This document shows positions 1 through 7,918 of a stretch of 64,000 bases of DNA, one piece after another. The notes under the pieces were generated by a model. That model did not search any database, was not told the DNA's origin, and saw nothing but the letters and a program-made list of their open reading frames with translations. Both the position numbers and the translations under genes were made by a program. The stretch spans positions 434,001 to 498,000 of the forward strand of contig CAWGST010000005.1 of the NCBI GenBank assembly GCA_963825315.1, written 5' to 3'. Origin of the DNA: DASRLE01 sp963825315 (GTDB lineage: Bacteria > Verrucomicrobiota > Verrucomicrobiia > Limisphaerales > Palsa-1400). Position 1 is the first letter of the stretch. Each line of letters begins with the position of its first letter.

Positions 1-327
1 CTTTCGGTGGTAATCAACCGCAACCATGCGGCCATCCAGTTCAATGACCGAATAGCCCCAGGGCAAATATCGACTGGGTCCCTTGCTTTCGGGATGCTCG
101 ATTCGCCAGGCAACGACCTCCCACCCATCCCTTGTTTTCAAAACCTCCCATTCGGCCCGGTCGGCCCAATCCTCCTTTTGCTCCAACAGCCGCTTCGCAA
201 CCGCGATCTGGTCGCGGTAGCGGCCCTGCGGGTCCTCGGGTTGCTCCATGCGGCCGGTCTTATCGCCGCATCCGGAAAGCAACGAGAAAAACAAAGCGAT
301 AATGAAGCATCTGGCCATCCCCCTCAT
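1..327 (-). CDS. Hypothetical lipoprotein, 3' end beyond window
   Basis: Reading leftwards from position 327 (ATG; an alternative in-frame ATG lies at 318) the frame stays open to the window edge, so the C-terminus is missing. The product begins MRGMARCFIIALFFSLLSGC, a short signal peptide with a lipobox (LLSGC), followed by a charged soluble part with a heptad-like stretch (RLLEQKEDWADRAEWEVL) and a conserved-looking segment with WRIEHPESKGPSRYLPWGY. I infer a lipid-anchored envelope protein; I do not recognise the family. It diverges from the glycosidase at 446. Confidence 0.6.
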   Translation of the reverse strand, partial: MRGMARCFIIALFFSLLSGCGDKTGRMEQPEDPQGRYRDQIAVAKRLLEQKEDWADRAEWEVLKTRDGWEVVAWRIEHPESKGPSRYLPWGYSVIELDGRMVAVDYHRK

Positions 328-445
328 ATCGGCGTGACGCCGTTCCGCTTAAGCACAGCATCGTGCAAGTGGTTGAGAGAGACTTGTTTAAAGTGAATTG
401 CGTTGCTTGATTTTGTTGGTTTTGAGCCGATACTTGTATTAGTTT

Positions 446-2644
446 ATGAAAACTCAACTCATGCTTCCGGGGCTTTTTGTGTCTTTGCTTCTGGCCTCCT
501 CACAATCGCTCCTGGCCCAGGCCAGCCTGCCCGTTTATACCGACAACCTGGTAAACGGTTTCCAGGACTTGAGTTGGATACCGCGTAATCTCGCCAACAC
601 CAATCCGGTCCACAGTGGAACGTACTCGATCAGTGCCACGGCGAACGACAATGACTGGGAAGGCCTTTCGTTTGAAGAACCCATCTACAATTCTTACCAG
701 GGCGGCTTTAACACCACCCCGTACACGAATTTCGTTTTCTGGGCGAACGGCGGCGCCACTGGCGGCCAAGTGCTGGCAGTCTTTGCCCAATACGGTGCCA
801 ACTCGGGTCCATATTCTTATTTGTCGGCTCTGCCAGCCAATTCCTGGCGGCAATACACCATCGCCCTTTCCACCCTTCTGCCCGCCGGCATATCGAATCT
901 GAATGAAATCAGCATCCAATTGACATCCAACGGCACGACCAACACCTTTTACGTGGACGACATTTCCTTCACCGCCCAACCCGCCCCTGCCCTTGCGCTC
1001 TTGTCTGTCGATGCTTCAGAAACCCTCCGCACTGCCGACCCGCGCTGGTTCGGTGTCAATACCGCAGTTTGGGACAGCTATCTCGACACGTCCTACACTT
1101 CCAACGCCCTCAGTCAGGCCGGCGTTCTTTCCCTGCGGTTCCCCGGCGGCTCGCTTTCGGACCAGTATCATTGGTCCACAGGCAAGACCATCGCTTGGTC
1201 CAATGGATTGCCCGTCTCCACCAATTCCTGGTACAGCAGCCCCGCGAATTTCATGCACGTCGCCACCAACCTGGGGGCGCAGGCCTTCATTACCGTCAAC
1301 TACGGCTCGGGCACCAGCAACGAGGCCGCCGCCTGGGTGCGCAATGCCAACGTGACCAATCATTGTGGCTTTAAATACTGGGAAGTCGGCAACGAAGTCT
1401 ATGGCTCCTGGGAACAGGACACGAACAACCCGCCCAACGACCCTTACACCTACGCCGTCCGCTTCGCCGGTTACAAGGCCCTCATGAAAGCCGCTGATCC
1501 TTCCATCGAAGTCGGCGCCGTCAGCACGCCCGGCGAGGACGGTTACGATACTTATGCCACCCATCCCGCCACCAACTCCGCCACCGGCAAGGTCCATCAC
1601 GGCTGGACACCGGTCATGCTCGCCACGCTCAAAAGTCTCGGCGTCACTCCTGATTTCCTCATTTATCATCTTTACCCCGAATACACTCCGGTTGAAACCC
1701 CTGCCCCGGCCGATGACAGCGACCCGCTGGTGCTCCAGGTTTCCTCCCAGGTCGCCGGGGATGCCGCCAACCTTCGCATGATGATTAACGATTATTTCGG
1801 CGCCGGCGGCTCAAACATCGAACTGGTCTGCACGGAGAATAACAGCGATTCCGGCGCCGAAGGACAGCAGACCACCAGTCTGGTCAACGCCCTGTACCTG
1901 GCCGACACCGTTGCCCAACTCATGAAAACCGAATTCAACGCTTACACTTGGTGGGACCTCCGCAATGGTCCCGGCGCCACCGGCAGCTTCGACCCCACTC
2001 TCTACGGTTGGCGCAACATCGGCGACGAAGGCCTCATCGAGTACGAGCACAGTAGTTATTACCCGAATTATTACGCCATGAAACTTATGCAATACTTTGT
2101 GCGTCCGGGCGATACCGTGCTCAACGCCGCCAGCGATTACCTGCTGCTCTCGGCCTACGCTTCCCGCCGCGCTGATGGCTCGCTCAGCCTCCTCGTCATC
2201 AACAAGGACACCAACGCCAGTTTCAATGCCCAAATCAGCCTTGCCAATTTTGTGCCGTCGTCATCGGCCACTGTCCATTCCTACGGCATCCCACAGGACG
2301 ACGCCGCGAAAAACGGTCTGGGCACCAATCTCCAGGACATTGCCGTGTCCAATTATCCCTCGGCCGCGACGCTCTTCACCAACTCCTTTCCCCCGCTTTC
2401 GCTGACGGTGTTTACCTTTGCCCCGTCCGCGCCATCGTTAAACGTGCTCCCGGCTGCCTCCGGTCAGTTCGCCTTCCAACTGGATGGACAATGGGGAACC
2501 CCCTACATCGTCCAGACCTCCACCAATCTCATCACCTGGACCTCCCTATCCACCAATCTCCTGGCCGGCGCTTCCTTGAATTTCACCAACACCATCCCGC
2601 CTGGAACCGGCCTCAAATTCTGGCGCGCCGTCTGGCAACCGTAG
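446..2644 (+). CDS. Secreted clan GH-A glycoside hydrolase (arabinofuranosidase-like)
   Basis: 732 aa. Residues 1-25 form a signal peptide (hydrophobic core then LLAQA). Residues about 28-178 are a beta-sandwich, carbohydrate-binding-like region with a calcium-site style FYVDDISF ending. The TIM-barrel starts near residue 185. WEVGNEVYGSWE (Glu about 317) has the Asn-Glu acid/base signature of clan GH-A, and LVCTENNSD (Glu about 463) fits the nucleophile strand, as in GH51/GH39-type alpha-L-arabinofuranosidases and relatives. A C-terminal beta domain (about 630-732, ...TSTNLITWTSL...FWRAVWQP) resembles the last domain of the GH53 protein at 9766-12751, suggesting a lineage-specific export or anchoring module. 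The substrate is probably plant polysaccharide; the exact GH family is uncertain. Confidence 0.75.
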   Translation: MKTQLMLPGLFVSLLLASSQSLLAQASLPVYTDNLVNGFQDLSWIPRNLANTNPVHSGTYSISATANDNDWEGLSFEEPIYNSYQGGFNTTPYTNFVFWANGGATGGQVLAVFAQYGANSGPYSYLSALPANSWRQYTIALSTLLPAGISNLNEISIQLTSNGTTNTFYVDDISFTAQPAPALALLSVDASETLRTADPRWFGVNTAVWDSYLDTSYTSNALSQAGVLSLRFPGGSLSDQYHWSTGKTIAWSNGLPVSTNSWYSSPANFMHVATNLGAQAFITVNYGSGTSNEAAAWVRNANVTNHCGFKYWEVGNEVYGSWEQDTNNPPNDPYTYAVRFAGYKALMKAADPSIEVGAVSTPGEDGYDTYATHPATNSATGKVHHGWTPVMLATLKSLGVTPDFLIYHLYPEYTPVETPAPADDSDPLVLQVSSQVAGDAANLRMMINDYFGAGGSNIELVCTENNSDSGAEGQQTTSLVNALYLADTVAQLMKTEFNAYTWWDLRNGPGATGSFDPTLYGWRNIGDEGLIEYEHSSYYPNYYAMKLMQYFVRPGDTVLNAASDYLLLSAYASRRADGSLSLLVINKDTNASFNAQISLANFVPSSSATVHSYGIPQDDAAKNGLGTNLQDIAVSNYPSAATLFTNSFPPLSLTVFTFAPSAPSLNVLPAASGQFAFQLDGQWGTPYIVQTSTNLITWTSLSTNLLAGASLNFTNTIPPGTGLKFWRAVWQP

Positions 2645-2675
2645 ATGAGGGCGGCGCAAAATCGGACTTGCGCCC

Positions 2676-2817
2676 CACGGCTGGCTCATGAAGCCTTTCG
2701 GGGACACCCGGACGACCGGCAGGTCGTCCCTACCGGATCCAACGCGGTAGGGACGCGCTGCTGCGCGTCCGAGCCGGCCGCAACATGGAACCGTGGGGTC
2801 TTCATGAGCCAGCCGTG
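2676..2817. mobile_element. 142-bp MITE with 18-bp TIRs and 9-bp TSD
   Basis: The ends are perfect 18-bp inverted repeats, CACGGCTGGCTCATGAAG at 2676-2693 and its complement at 2800-2817. The flanks are an exact 9-bp direct repeat, CTTGCGCCC (2667-2675 and 2818-2826). There is no coding capacity; the interior holds a hairpin-rich GC stretch with a GGTAGGGACGCG-type motif. The outer 16 bp equal the ends of the IS at 4882-6826, so this is a non-autonomous element very probably mobilised by that transposase family. It lies between the glycosidase and the YebC gene without disrupting either. Confidence 0.9.
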
Positions 2818-2884
2818 CTTGCGCCCGCATGACGCCGGATTTGCATTGAACCATAGCCGTTCTTTAACCACACTGGCCGAACTC

Positions 2885-3613
2885 ATGGGCGCACAATGGA
2901 AACAAGCCGGACGCGAAATCAGCGCGCAGAAAAAAGGCCAGATGGTCGTCAAACTGGTGCGCGAGATCACGGTCGCGGCCAAGCTGGGCGGGCCTGATCC
3001 CAATCTGAACCCGCGCCTGGCCGCCGCCGTTGAAAAGGCCAAAAAATCCTCCGTCTATAAGGAAACCATCGAGCGCGCCATCAAAAAAGGCGCGGGTCTG
3101 ACCGGTGAAAAAGTGGCGATTGAAACGGTCGTCTATGAAGGTTTCGCCCCGCACAAAGTGCCGGTGGTCGTCGAGTGCCTGACGGACAACCGCAATCGCA
3201 CCGCGCCGGAAATCCGCCATTTGTTCCAAGGCGGTTCGATGGGCGCGCCCGGCAGCGTGGCGTTTTTCTTCAATCATCTGGGCGTGGTCGAGGCCACCCA
3301 TCCCGACCCGCAGCGCGACGCCGAAGCCGACGCCATTGAAGCGGGCGCGCAGGAAATTGAGCCGCTTGAAGCCGGCGAAGCGCCCGCTGGACAAAAGGGC
3401 GCGCGATTTTTAACAGGAACCAAAGACCTGGATGCCATTGCCAGGGCCTTGAAGGCCGCGGGTTGGAATGTGATCGCCTCCGAACTTCGATTCATCGCAA
3501 AGAATTTCACGGAAGTTTCCGAGGCGCACCGCAAGGAAGTCCTGGATTTTCTCAACGCGCTCGACGACCACGAGGACGTGCATCGTGTTTATGCCGCGAT
3601 GAAACCGGGTTAG
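2885..3613 (+). CDS. YebC/PmpR family protein (YeeN-like, YebC type II)
   Basis: 242 aa from the ATG at 2885. An upstream in-frame extension runs through the MITE and is rejected because family members start MGxxW. The start MGAQWKQAGREISAQKKGQ and the following VREITVAAKLGGPDPNLN match the YeeN-like branch of the YebC family, which has the PDP insert absent from E. coli YebC. The three-domain length is normal. The family was long annotated as transcriptional regulators; recent work on type II members points to relief of ribosome stalling at proline-rich stretches, which would apply here only by homology. It is convergent with aroG, with stops overlapping by 4 bp. Confidence 0.9.
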   Translation: MGAQWKQAGREISAQKKGQMVVKLVREITVAAKLGGPDPNLNPRLAAAVEKAKKSSVYKETIERAIKKGAGLTGEKVAIETVVYEGFAPHKVPVVVECLTDNRNRTAPEIRHLFQGGSMGAPGSVAFFFNHLGVVEATHPDPQRDAEADAIEAGAQEIEPLEAGEAPAGQKGARFLTGTKDLDAIARALKAAGWNVIASELRFIAKNFTEVSEAHRKEVLDFLNALDDHEDVHRVYAAMKPG

Positions 3614-4653
3614 GCAACTTTGTGCCCCCACCGCAACATGCGCGCGGTGGCCTCCCAACCCAAACAAGCGTCGGTGATGGAAACTCCATAACGCAAGCTG
3701 GCCGGAGTGTCTTTGGGGAACGGCTGCGTGCCCTCTTGCAGATAACTTTCAACCATCAGTCCGATGAGCGAGCGCGTGCCGGCGGCGCGTTGCTCCATGA
3801 CGTTGCGCCAAACGTCCTCCTGCCGGGCCGATTGTTTGCCCGAATTGGCATGGCTGCAATCCACCATCAGCACCCGGGGCAAACCGTGCCCGGCCAGTTG
3901 ATTTTCCGCTTCGCGGATGCTTTCCGCGTCATAATTTGCGCGCAAGCGGCCGCCCCGCAACACGACGTGCCCGCTGGGATTCCCCGCCGTGCGAACAATG
4001 CTGGTCACTCCATCCTGATCAATCCCGACGAAGCTGTGCGGGTGCATCGCCGCTCCCATCGCGTCAATGGCAATCTGCAAACTGCCGTCCGTGCCGTTCT
4101 TAAAACCGACCGGCATGGAGAGGCCGCTGGCCATTTCGCGGTGGGTTTGGGACTCGGTGGTGCGCGCGCCGATCGCCGTCCAACTGATTAGATCGGAGAT
4201 GTATTGCGGTATGATCGGGTCCAGAAATTCCGTTGCGGCAGGCAGTCCCAAGGCGGTGATGTCCAGCAGAAGGCGGCGGGCCTTTTTGAGTCCGCCCTCG
4301 ATGTCGTACGAATTATCCAGATGCGGATCATTGATCAACCCTTTCCAGCCGATGGTCGTGCGCGGCTTTTCGAAATAAACGCGCATGACGATTTCCATTC
4401 GGTCGCCGAACTCCTGTCGAAGGGCGTTGAGTTTGCCGGCATACTCCAGCGCGCCAATGGGGTCGTGAATGGAACAGGGACCAACCACGACAAGCAATCG
4501 CGGGTCTTTCTGCGCCAGGATGGCGTTGATGGCCTCGCGTCCGCGCACCACCGTGGCGTTGCAGCCTTCGGTCATGGGCAATTCATCCTTCAACGCGCGC
4601 GGCGGCAGCAGCCGGACGATTTCTTTTACATGTAAATCCTGAGTCGGTAACAT
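3610..4653 (-). CDS. aroG: 3-deoxy-7-phosphoheptulonate synthase (class I alpha)
   Basis: 347 aa, the usual length for AroF/G/H-type DAHP synthases, which condense phosphoenolpyruvate and erythrose 4-phosphate to open the shikimate pathway. Family motifs are intact: LVVVGPCSIHDP near residue 55, MRVYFEKPRTTIGWKGLINDPHLD is present in full near residue 90, then ATEFLDPI.PQY, GARTTESQTHREMASGLS, GFKNGTDG, and the metal-site region MVDCSHANSGK with a late SLRYGVSITDACLGW. The N-terminal extension typical of feedback-regulated forms is present. No leader peptide or attenuator was recognised upstream. Confidence 0.95.
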   Translation of the reverse strand: MLPTQDLHVKEIVRLLPPRALKDELPMTEGCNATVVRGREAINAILAQKDPRLLVVVGPCSIHDPIGALEYAGKLNALRQEFGDRMEIVMRVYFEKPRTTIGWKGLINDPHLDNSYDIEGGLKKARRLLLDITALGLPAATEFLDPIIPQYISDLISWTAIGARTTESQTHREMASGLSMPVGFKNGTDGSLQIAIDAMGAAMHPHSFVGIDQDGVTSIVRTAGNPSGHVVLRGGRLRANYDAESIREAENQLAGHGLPRVLMVDCSHANSGKQSARQEDVWRNVMEQRAAGTRSLIGLMVESYLQEGTQPFPKDTPASLRYGVSITDACLGWEATARMLRWGHKVA

Positions 4654-4812
4654 CCCCTCCAGTATAATCCGCCGGGGAAAATGTCCAATGACGAAATCCT
4701 AATGACTAATCAATGCCCAAATGACAAATGACGAATTTTCGTCATTGGGGCTTGGTCATTGATTGGTCATTCGAGCTTCGACATTAGTCATTTCTCCACC
4801 TATTCTTCGTCC
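4654..4812. repeat. Low-complexity ATGAC/CATT repeat tract
   Basis: Between aroG and the IS lies an AT-rich tract (about 4683-4795) built of degenerate AATGACGAAA / GTCATTGGTCATT units, with both orientations present so that it can fold on itself (for example AATGACGAA facing TTCGTCATT). It has no coding potential and resembles the small intergenic repeats common in this lineage. Function unknown. Confidence 0.5.
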
Positions 4813-4881
4813 ATGCAAAAAGTGCTGGACGATTTCAACATCGAAATCGGCGCGGGCCTCCCCCGTATTTGGCATCAAGGC
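4813..4881 (+). pseudogene. Aminotransferase C-terminal remnant split by the IS
   Basis: An ATG at 4813 opens MQKVLDDFNIEIGAGL-PRIWHQG, which runs into the IS at 4882 and resumes after it at 6836 as CSFG and a stop (6848-6850). The core DDFNIEIGAGL followed by IW resembles the C-terminal region of alanine/serine-glyoxylate aminotransferases (class V PLP enzymes, FNIEIGxGLGPLAGKIWR). Even with the IS removed only 27 codons remain and the GPLAG part is missing, so the fragment was already a relic before insertion. Confidence 0.45.
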
Positions 4882-6826
4882 CACGGCTGGCTCATGAGGA
4901 AGTGGAAGTTGCCTAAAGACAGGAGGTTATTCACTTTGGACTGGACACCGGTTTGAAACTTTTTTAACCTGTGGACATGTCGAAACCTACTCGCATGCCG
5001 CAAGCCAGCGAACAAGTCGTGTTGGAGGAACTCCAAGTTGAGTTGGTCAACCTGGACGAGTTGCCGCGATTTCAGTCGTTGCTGCGACGGCATCATTATC
5101 TTGGAGGGATCAAGCCGGTGGGCGAGTGGCTCTATTATGTGGCCGCCTGGCGCGGCCAGTGGCTGGCCTTGTTGGTCTTTTGTGCAGCGGCCAAACATTT
5201 GCGTCATCGGGAGAAATGGATTGGCTGGACGGAAGCGCAGCGGCGCAAGCGGTTGGGCTTGGTCACGAACAATGCGCGTTTTTTGGTTCTGCCGCAGTGT
5301 CACTATCCCAACCTGGCGACGCGGGTCATGGGTCTGTGTTTGGGGCGGTTGCCGCGGGACTGGCAGGCGCGCTACGGTCATCCGGTGTGGCTGGCAGAGA
5401 GCTTTGTTGACACGCAGTTGTTTCGGGGCACGGCCTACAAAGCCAGCGGCTGGACCGAACTGGGACCGACCCAAGGCTATGGCCGTTGCCAGCAGGACTA
5501 CTATGTCAAACATGACCGGCCCAAAGCGCTCTTTATCAAAGAACTCAAGCAGAACGCCCGACGCAGTTTGTGCGCCGACCACCTGCCGGCGGCGATGGCG
5601 GTGGTGGTGGAAAGCAAGGTTCCGCCGCCGCCGATGATGCGCACGGGAGAACTGCGCTCGTTGCGCGATCATTTTGCCTCGGTGCCGGACTTTCGCGGAC
5701 GGGTGGAAAGCTATCCATTGAGCGGCGCGCTGGCCATGGTGGCCTGCGCCCATCTCTGCGGCGCTCCGCGCGGCCACCGGGACCTGAAGGCATTTGCGCG
5801 GCGTTTTACCCAGGCGCAGTTGCGTGCCTTGGGGGTGCGGCGCGATCCCAAGACCGGTCGCTATCCTTCTCCCAGCAAAGCCACTTTCGGGCGGGTGTTG
5901 CAGGCGGTTGATCCGCTCCGGGTGGAAGCGGCGTTGCTGGACTGGCAGGCCCAGGTGCGAGGCCCGGCACCGCCGGGGCAGTCGCTGGCCGCTGATGGCA
6001 AGGAGCTGCGTCACGCGCAAGGCGCACAAGTGGTTACGCTCACTCACCCGGCCAGTCAATATTATCGCGGCAGCCAGTTGGTTGAGACCAAGTCCAATGA
6101 AATCCCCGCCGTGCGTCAGTTGCTGGAGCGGGTGGAGGTGGCGGGGTCTCTGATCGGCATTGACGCCTTACATACCCAGCAGGAGACGGCGCGGCAAATC
6201 GTGCAGGAAGCCGGGGCCGATTATTTATTGACGGTCAAAGCCAACCAAAAAGAACTGCGCCAGACCCTGGCCCAACGGCTGCCCAAACCGGAGCAGCTTT
6301 TTTCCCCCTCCAGAGCCGTTGCCGCCGCCTTGGGCACACACGGGGCCACAGAAGAATCGGGGCCGCAAAGAAATCCGCACCCTTTGCGCATCGGTCATTA
6401 ACCCGGAGCAAGCCTGCTTCCCGGGAGCAGCCCAAAGCGCGATCGTTCTGCGACAGGGCTTGGGCGATAAGCCCGACACCCAGTATCTGCTGACCAGCCG
6501 CGAGCCGGAACGCTTGCCCGCCCGCCAGTGGCTCGACGAGCAACGCAATTATTGGGGCATCGAAGCCGGATTGCACCAGCGCTTGGACGTGAGCGCCGAC
6601 GAGGATCGCAGCCGGGTACGCCATCGCAACGCCGCCTGGGTTTTGAGTATGTTCCGCCGCATCAGCGTGAGCCTGTTCATGCACTGGCGCGCGCAAAACT
6701 CCAGACGGGCCAAGGCCACCTTGCCCGATTTCCACGAAGAAATGGGCTTGGACCATCAGCGCCGTGCCTTCGCCCTCGTCAACTCGAAGAAATCCACAGC
6801 TTTGGAGGGTTCATGAGCCAGCCGTG
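4882..6826 (+). mobile_element. ISAs1-like insertion sequence with 9-bp TSD
   Basis: 1945 bp bounded by perfect 16-bp inverted repeats CACGGCTGGCTCATGA (4882-4897 and complement at 6811-6826) and flanked by an exact 9-bp direct repeat CATCAAGGC (4873-4881, 6827-6835). It encodes one large transposase in two frames. The TSD length and DDE type agree with the ISAs1 family. Its ends match the MITE at 2676-2817. The intact TSD shows insertion was not followed by flanking rearrangement. Confidence 0.93.
4977..6816 (+). CDS. ISAs1-type transposase with DUF4338/DruA-like N-terminus, frameshifted
   Basis: Frame 1 (ATG 4977, stop 6399-6401) carries two parts. Residues about 10-205 look like DUF4338 (Druantia DruA-like): HHYLGGIKPVGEWLYYVAAW, WIGWT, NNARFLVLP, LAESFVDTQLFRGTAYKASGW. 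After about residue 220 comes an ISAs1 transposase: LRDHFASVPDFRGR, then LAADGKELRHA with the first catalytic Asp, VETKSNEIPAV, and GIDALHTQQETARQIV with the second Asp. The C-terminal part (RGRKEIRTLCASV, LTSREPERLPARQWLDEQRNYWGIEAGLHQRLDV with the catalytic Glu region) is read one base over, up to 6816. The shift falls between about 6298 and 6360, near a T6C5 run at 6298-6308. It may be a programmed event, a mutation or a sequencing error. Confidence 0.85.
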
Positions 6827-6889
6827 CATCAAGGCTGTTCGTTTGGATGACGGCTTGCCAATTTTGCCAATTCGCAGTAAACTTCGCCC

Positions 6890-7118
6890 ATGAAGTCGCT
6901 TGAAAACATTGCGTCCGAGGCATTGCTCCTTCCCGAAGACCAGCGCTTTACATTGGCCCACCGCATTCTCTCCAGCGTGGAGCCTGAGATGGAGGCCCAG
7001 GTGGAGGCCGCATGGGACATGGAAATCCGTGAAAGAATCAGAAGATATGACGCCGGCCAGACGGCCGGCTTTTCCGGAACAGGAAGTTCTTTCGGAACTG
7101 GTTAAGAAGCTGAAGTGA
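6890..7118 (+). pseudogene. Addiction-module antitoxin (PF09720-like), frameshifted
   Basis: The ATG at 6890 reads MKSLENIASEALLLPEDQRF and LAHRILSSVEPEMEAQVEAAWDMEIRERIRRYDAG, typical of the short antitoxins paired with ParE-like toxins. The family-typical tail (FPEQEVLSELVKKL) is in the next frame and ends at 7118, so one base is gained or lost near 7055-7075. As read, the protein ends early at 7105 with an unrelated tail. A ParE-like remnant follows directly. Confidence 0.7.
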
Positions 7119-7224
7119 TGGATTTGTGGTTTATTTCATCCGCAAGGAAACGATACTCATCGCGGCTGTGGCCCACGGACACAGAAGACCGGGGTATTGG
7201 AAAGAAAGAACAAAAGACGTCTGA
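7117..7224 (+). pseudogene. ParE-family toxin C-terminal remnant
   Basis: In the frame starting at 7117 the sequence reads DGFVVYFIRKETILIAAVAH and then GHRRPGYWKERTKDV before the stop at 7222-7224. This is the last third of RelE/ParE-superfamily toxins (VAVAHGxRxPxYW). No toxin N-terminus is present between the antitoxin end and this fragment, so the toxin is truncated and the locus is decayed. Confidence 0.65.
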
Positions 7225-7367
7225 TTCCCTTTCCCTGGCACGGGCAGAATGAGCCTGCAATCTCTTCTCCACATTCCCCTGCCAAATCTTCTTTGCCTTA
7301 TTCTCAAGTCTTTGCCGCGCAATGGCTTAAATCCATTTTCGCAAAAAAATCACACTTTTTTAAAAAA

Positions 7368-7441
7368 TCTTTCAAAAATCTGTTGACGAATAGATTTATT
7401 AACTGTAATGTTCGTCTAATGAATGACCAATTAAGGCCATG
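7368..7441 (+). promoter_or_regulatory. Conserved promoter-like block, copy 1
   Basis: A 74-bp block is nearly identical to the minus-strand block at 42437-42510. It contains TTGACG (7383-7388), a 17-bp spacer and TAATGT (7406-7411), then a conserved leader GTTCGTCTAATGAATGACC and an ATG at 7439. The downstream ORF is only about 18 codons and differs between the two copies, so the promoter and leader, not the peptide, appear conserved. It may be a mobile promoter unit or the 5' part of a small dispersed element. Confidence 0.5.
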
Positions 7442-7557
7442 TCGGACTTGTCGCGCCATGGCCGCGGCGGCGAAGGCGGAGGGGAAGAAGTATGAATGAA
7501 GAGATTATGACCGGGGTTCAGGGGTTGCCGGGGGGTGTGGAATCCAAGACAGAAGAT

Positions 7558-7627
7558 AGCCGCGAAAAAGCGCAAAAGCCGCAAAACGGAATCGCAATTC
7601 TTGTGCTTTTTGCGCTTTTTCGCGGCT
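7558..7627. repeat. 70-bp hairpin element, copy 1
   Basis: A perfect 20-bp inverted repeat (AGCCGCGAAAAAGCGCAAAA at 7558-7577, complement at 7608-7627) surrounds a 30-base loop. A related, less perfect copy is at 42132-42201, in the same order relative to the promoter-like block and the GTCAAA repeats. It is a strong RNA hairpin if transcribed; no T-tract follows, so a simple terminator is unlikely. Confidence 0.7.
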
Positions 7628-7772
7628 ATTCCTTTATCGTTAAACCTCCCCGCACTGTTTGGGATCTAAGCCGCCAAACGAAGTCAAACCAACACGCCTG
7701 ATCAAACTGATGGCAATTCGTATGCAAAATCCTTAACATGAACGTCTTACATAATAAACAGACGTCAGTCCG

Positions 7773-7845
7773 GTCAAGCCCAGTCAAAGTGAATCAAACC
7801 GATGTGTTCCGACCAATTTCGACCTGTTCCGACCTGTTTCGACTA
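7773..7845. promoter_or_regulatory. Helically phased 10-bp repeats upstream of dehydrogenase operon
   Basis: Three direct 10-bp repeats GTCAAGCCCA, GTCAAAGTGA, ATCAAACCGA (7773-7802) are followed 3 bp later by four more of another type: GTTCCGACCA, ATTTCGACCT, GTTCCGACCT, GTTTCGACTA (7806-7845). The start codon at 7919 is 73 bp downstream. One-turn spacing suggests cooperative binding of a regulator on one DNA face. The first triplet recurs upstream of two other loci in this window. Confidence 0.6.
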
Positions 7846-7918
7846 AAAAAATAAACCCGAAAACATGGGGTTGCCCCCGTTCGCTCAAGCCTTATAGTGG
7901 CGGCGAATCAGAAACGCA

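Noticed and set aside
2645..2884. N-terminal extension of the YebC protein
   Set aside because: The longer frame runs through the MITE; family members begin at MGxxW, so ATG 2885 is the start.
7439..7498. Short peptide genes after the conserved promoter-like block
   Set aside because: The two copies encode unrelated short peptides (about 18 and 22 codons), so coding conservation is not supported.
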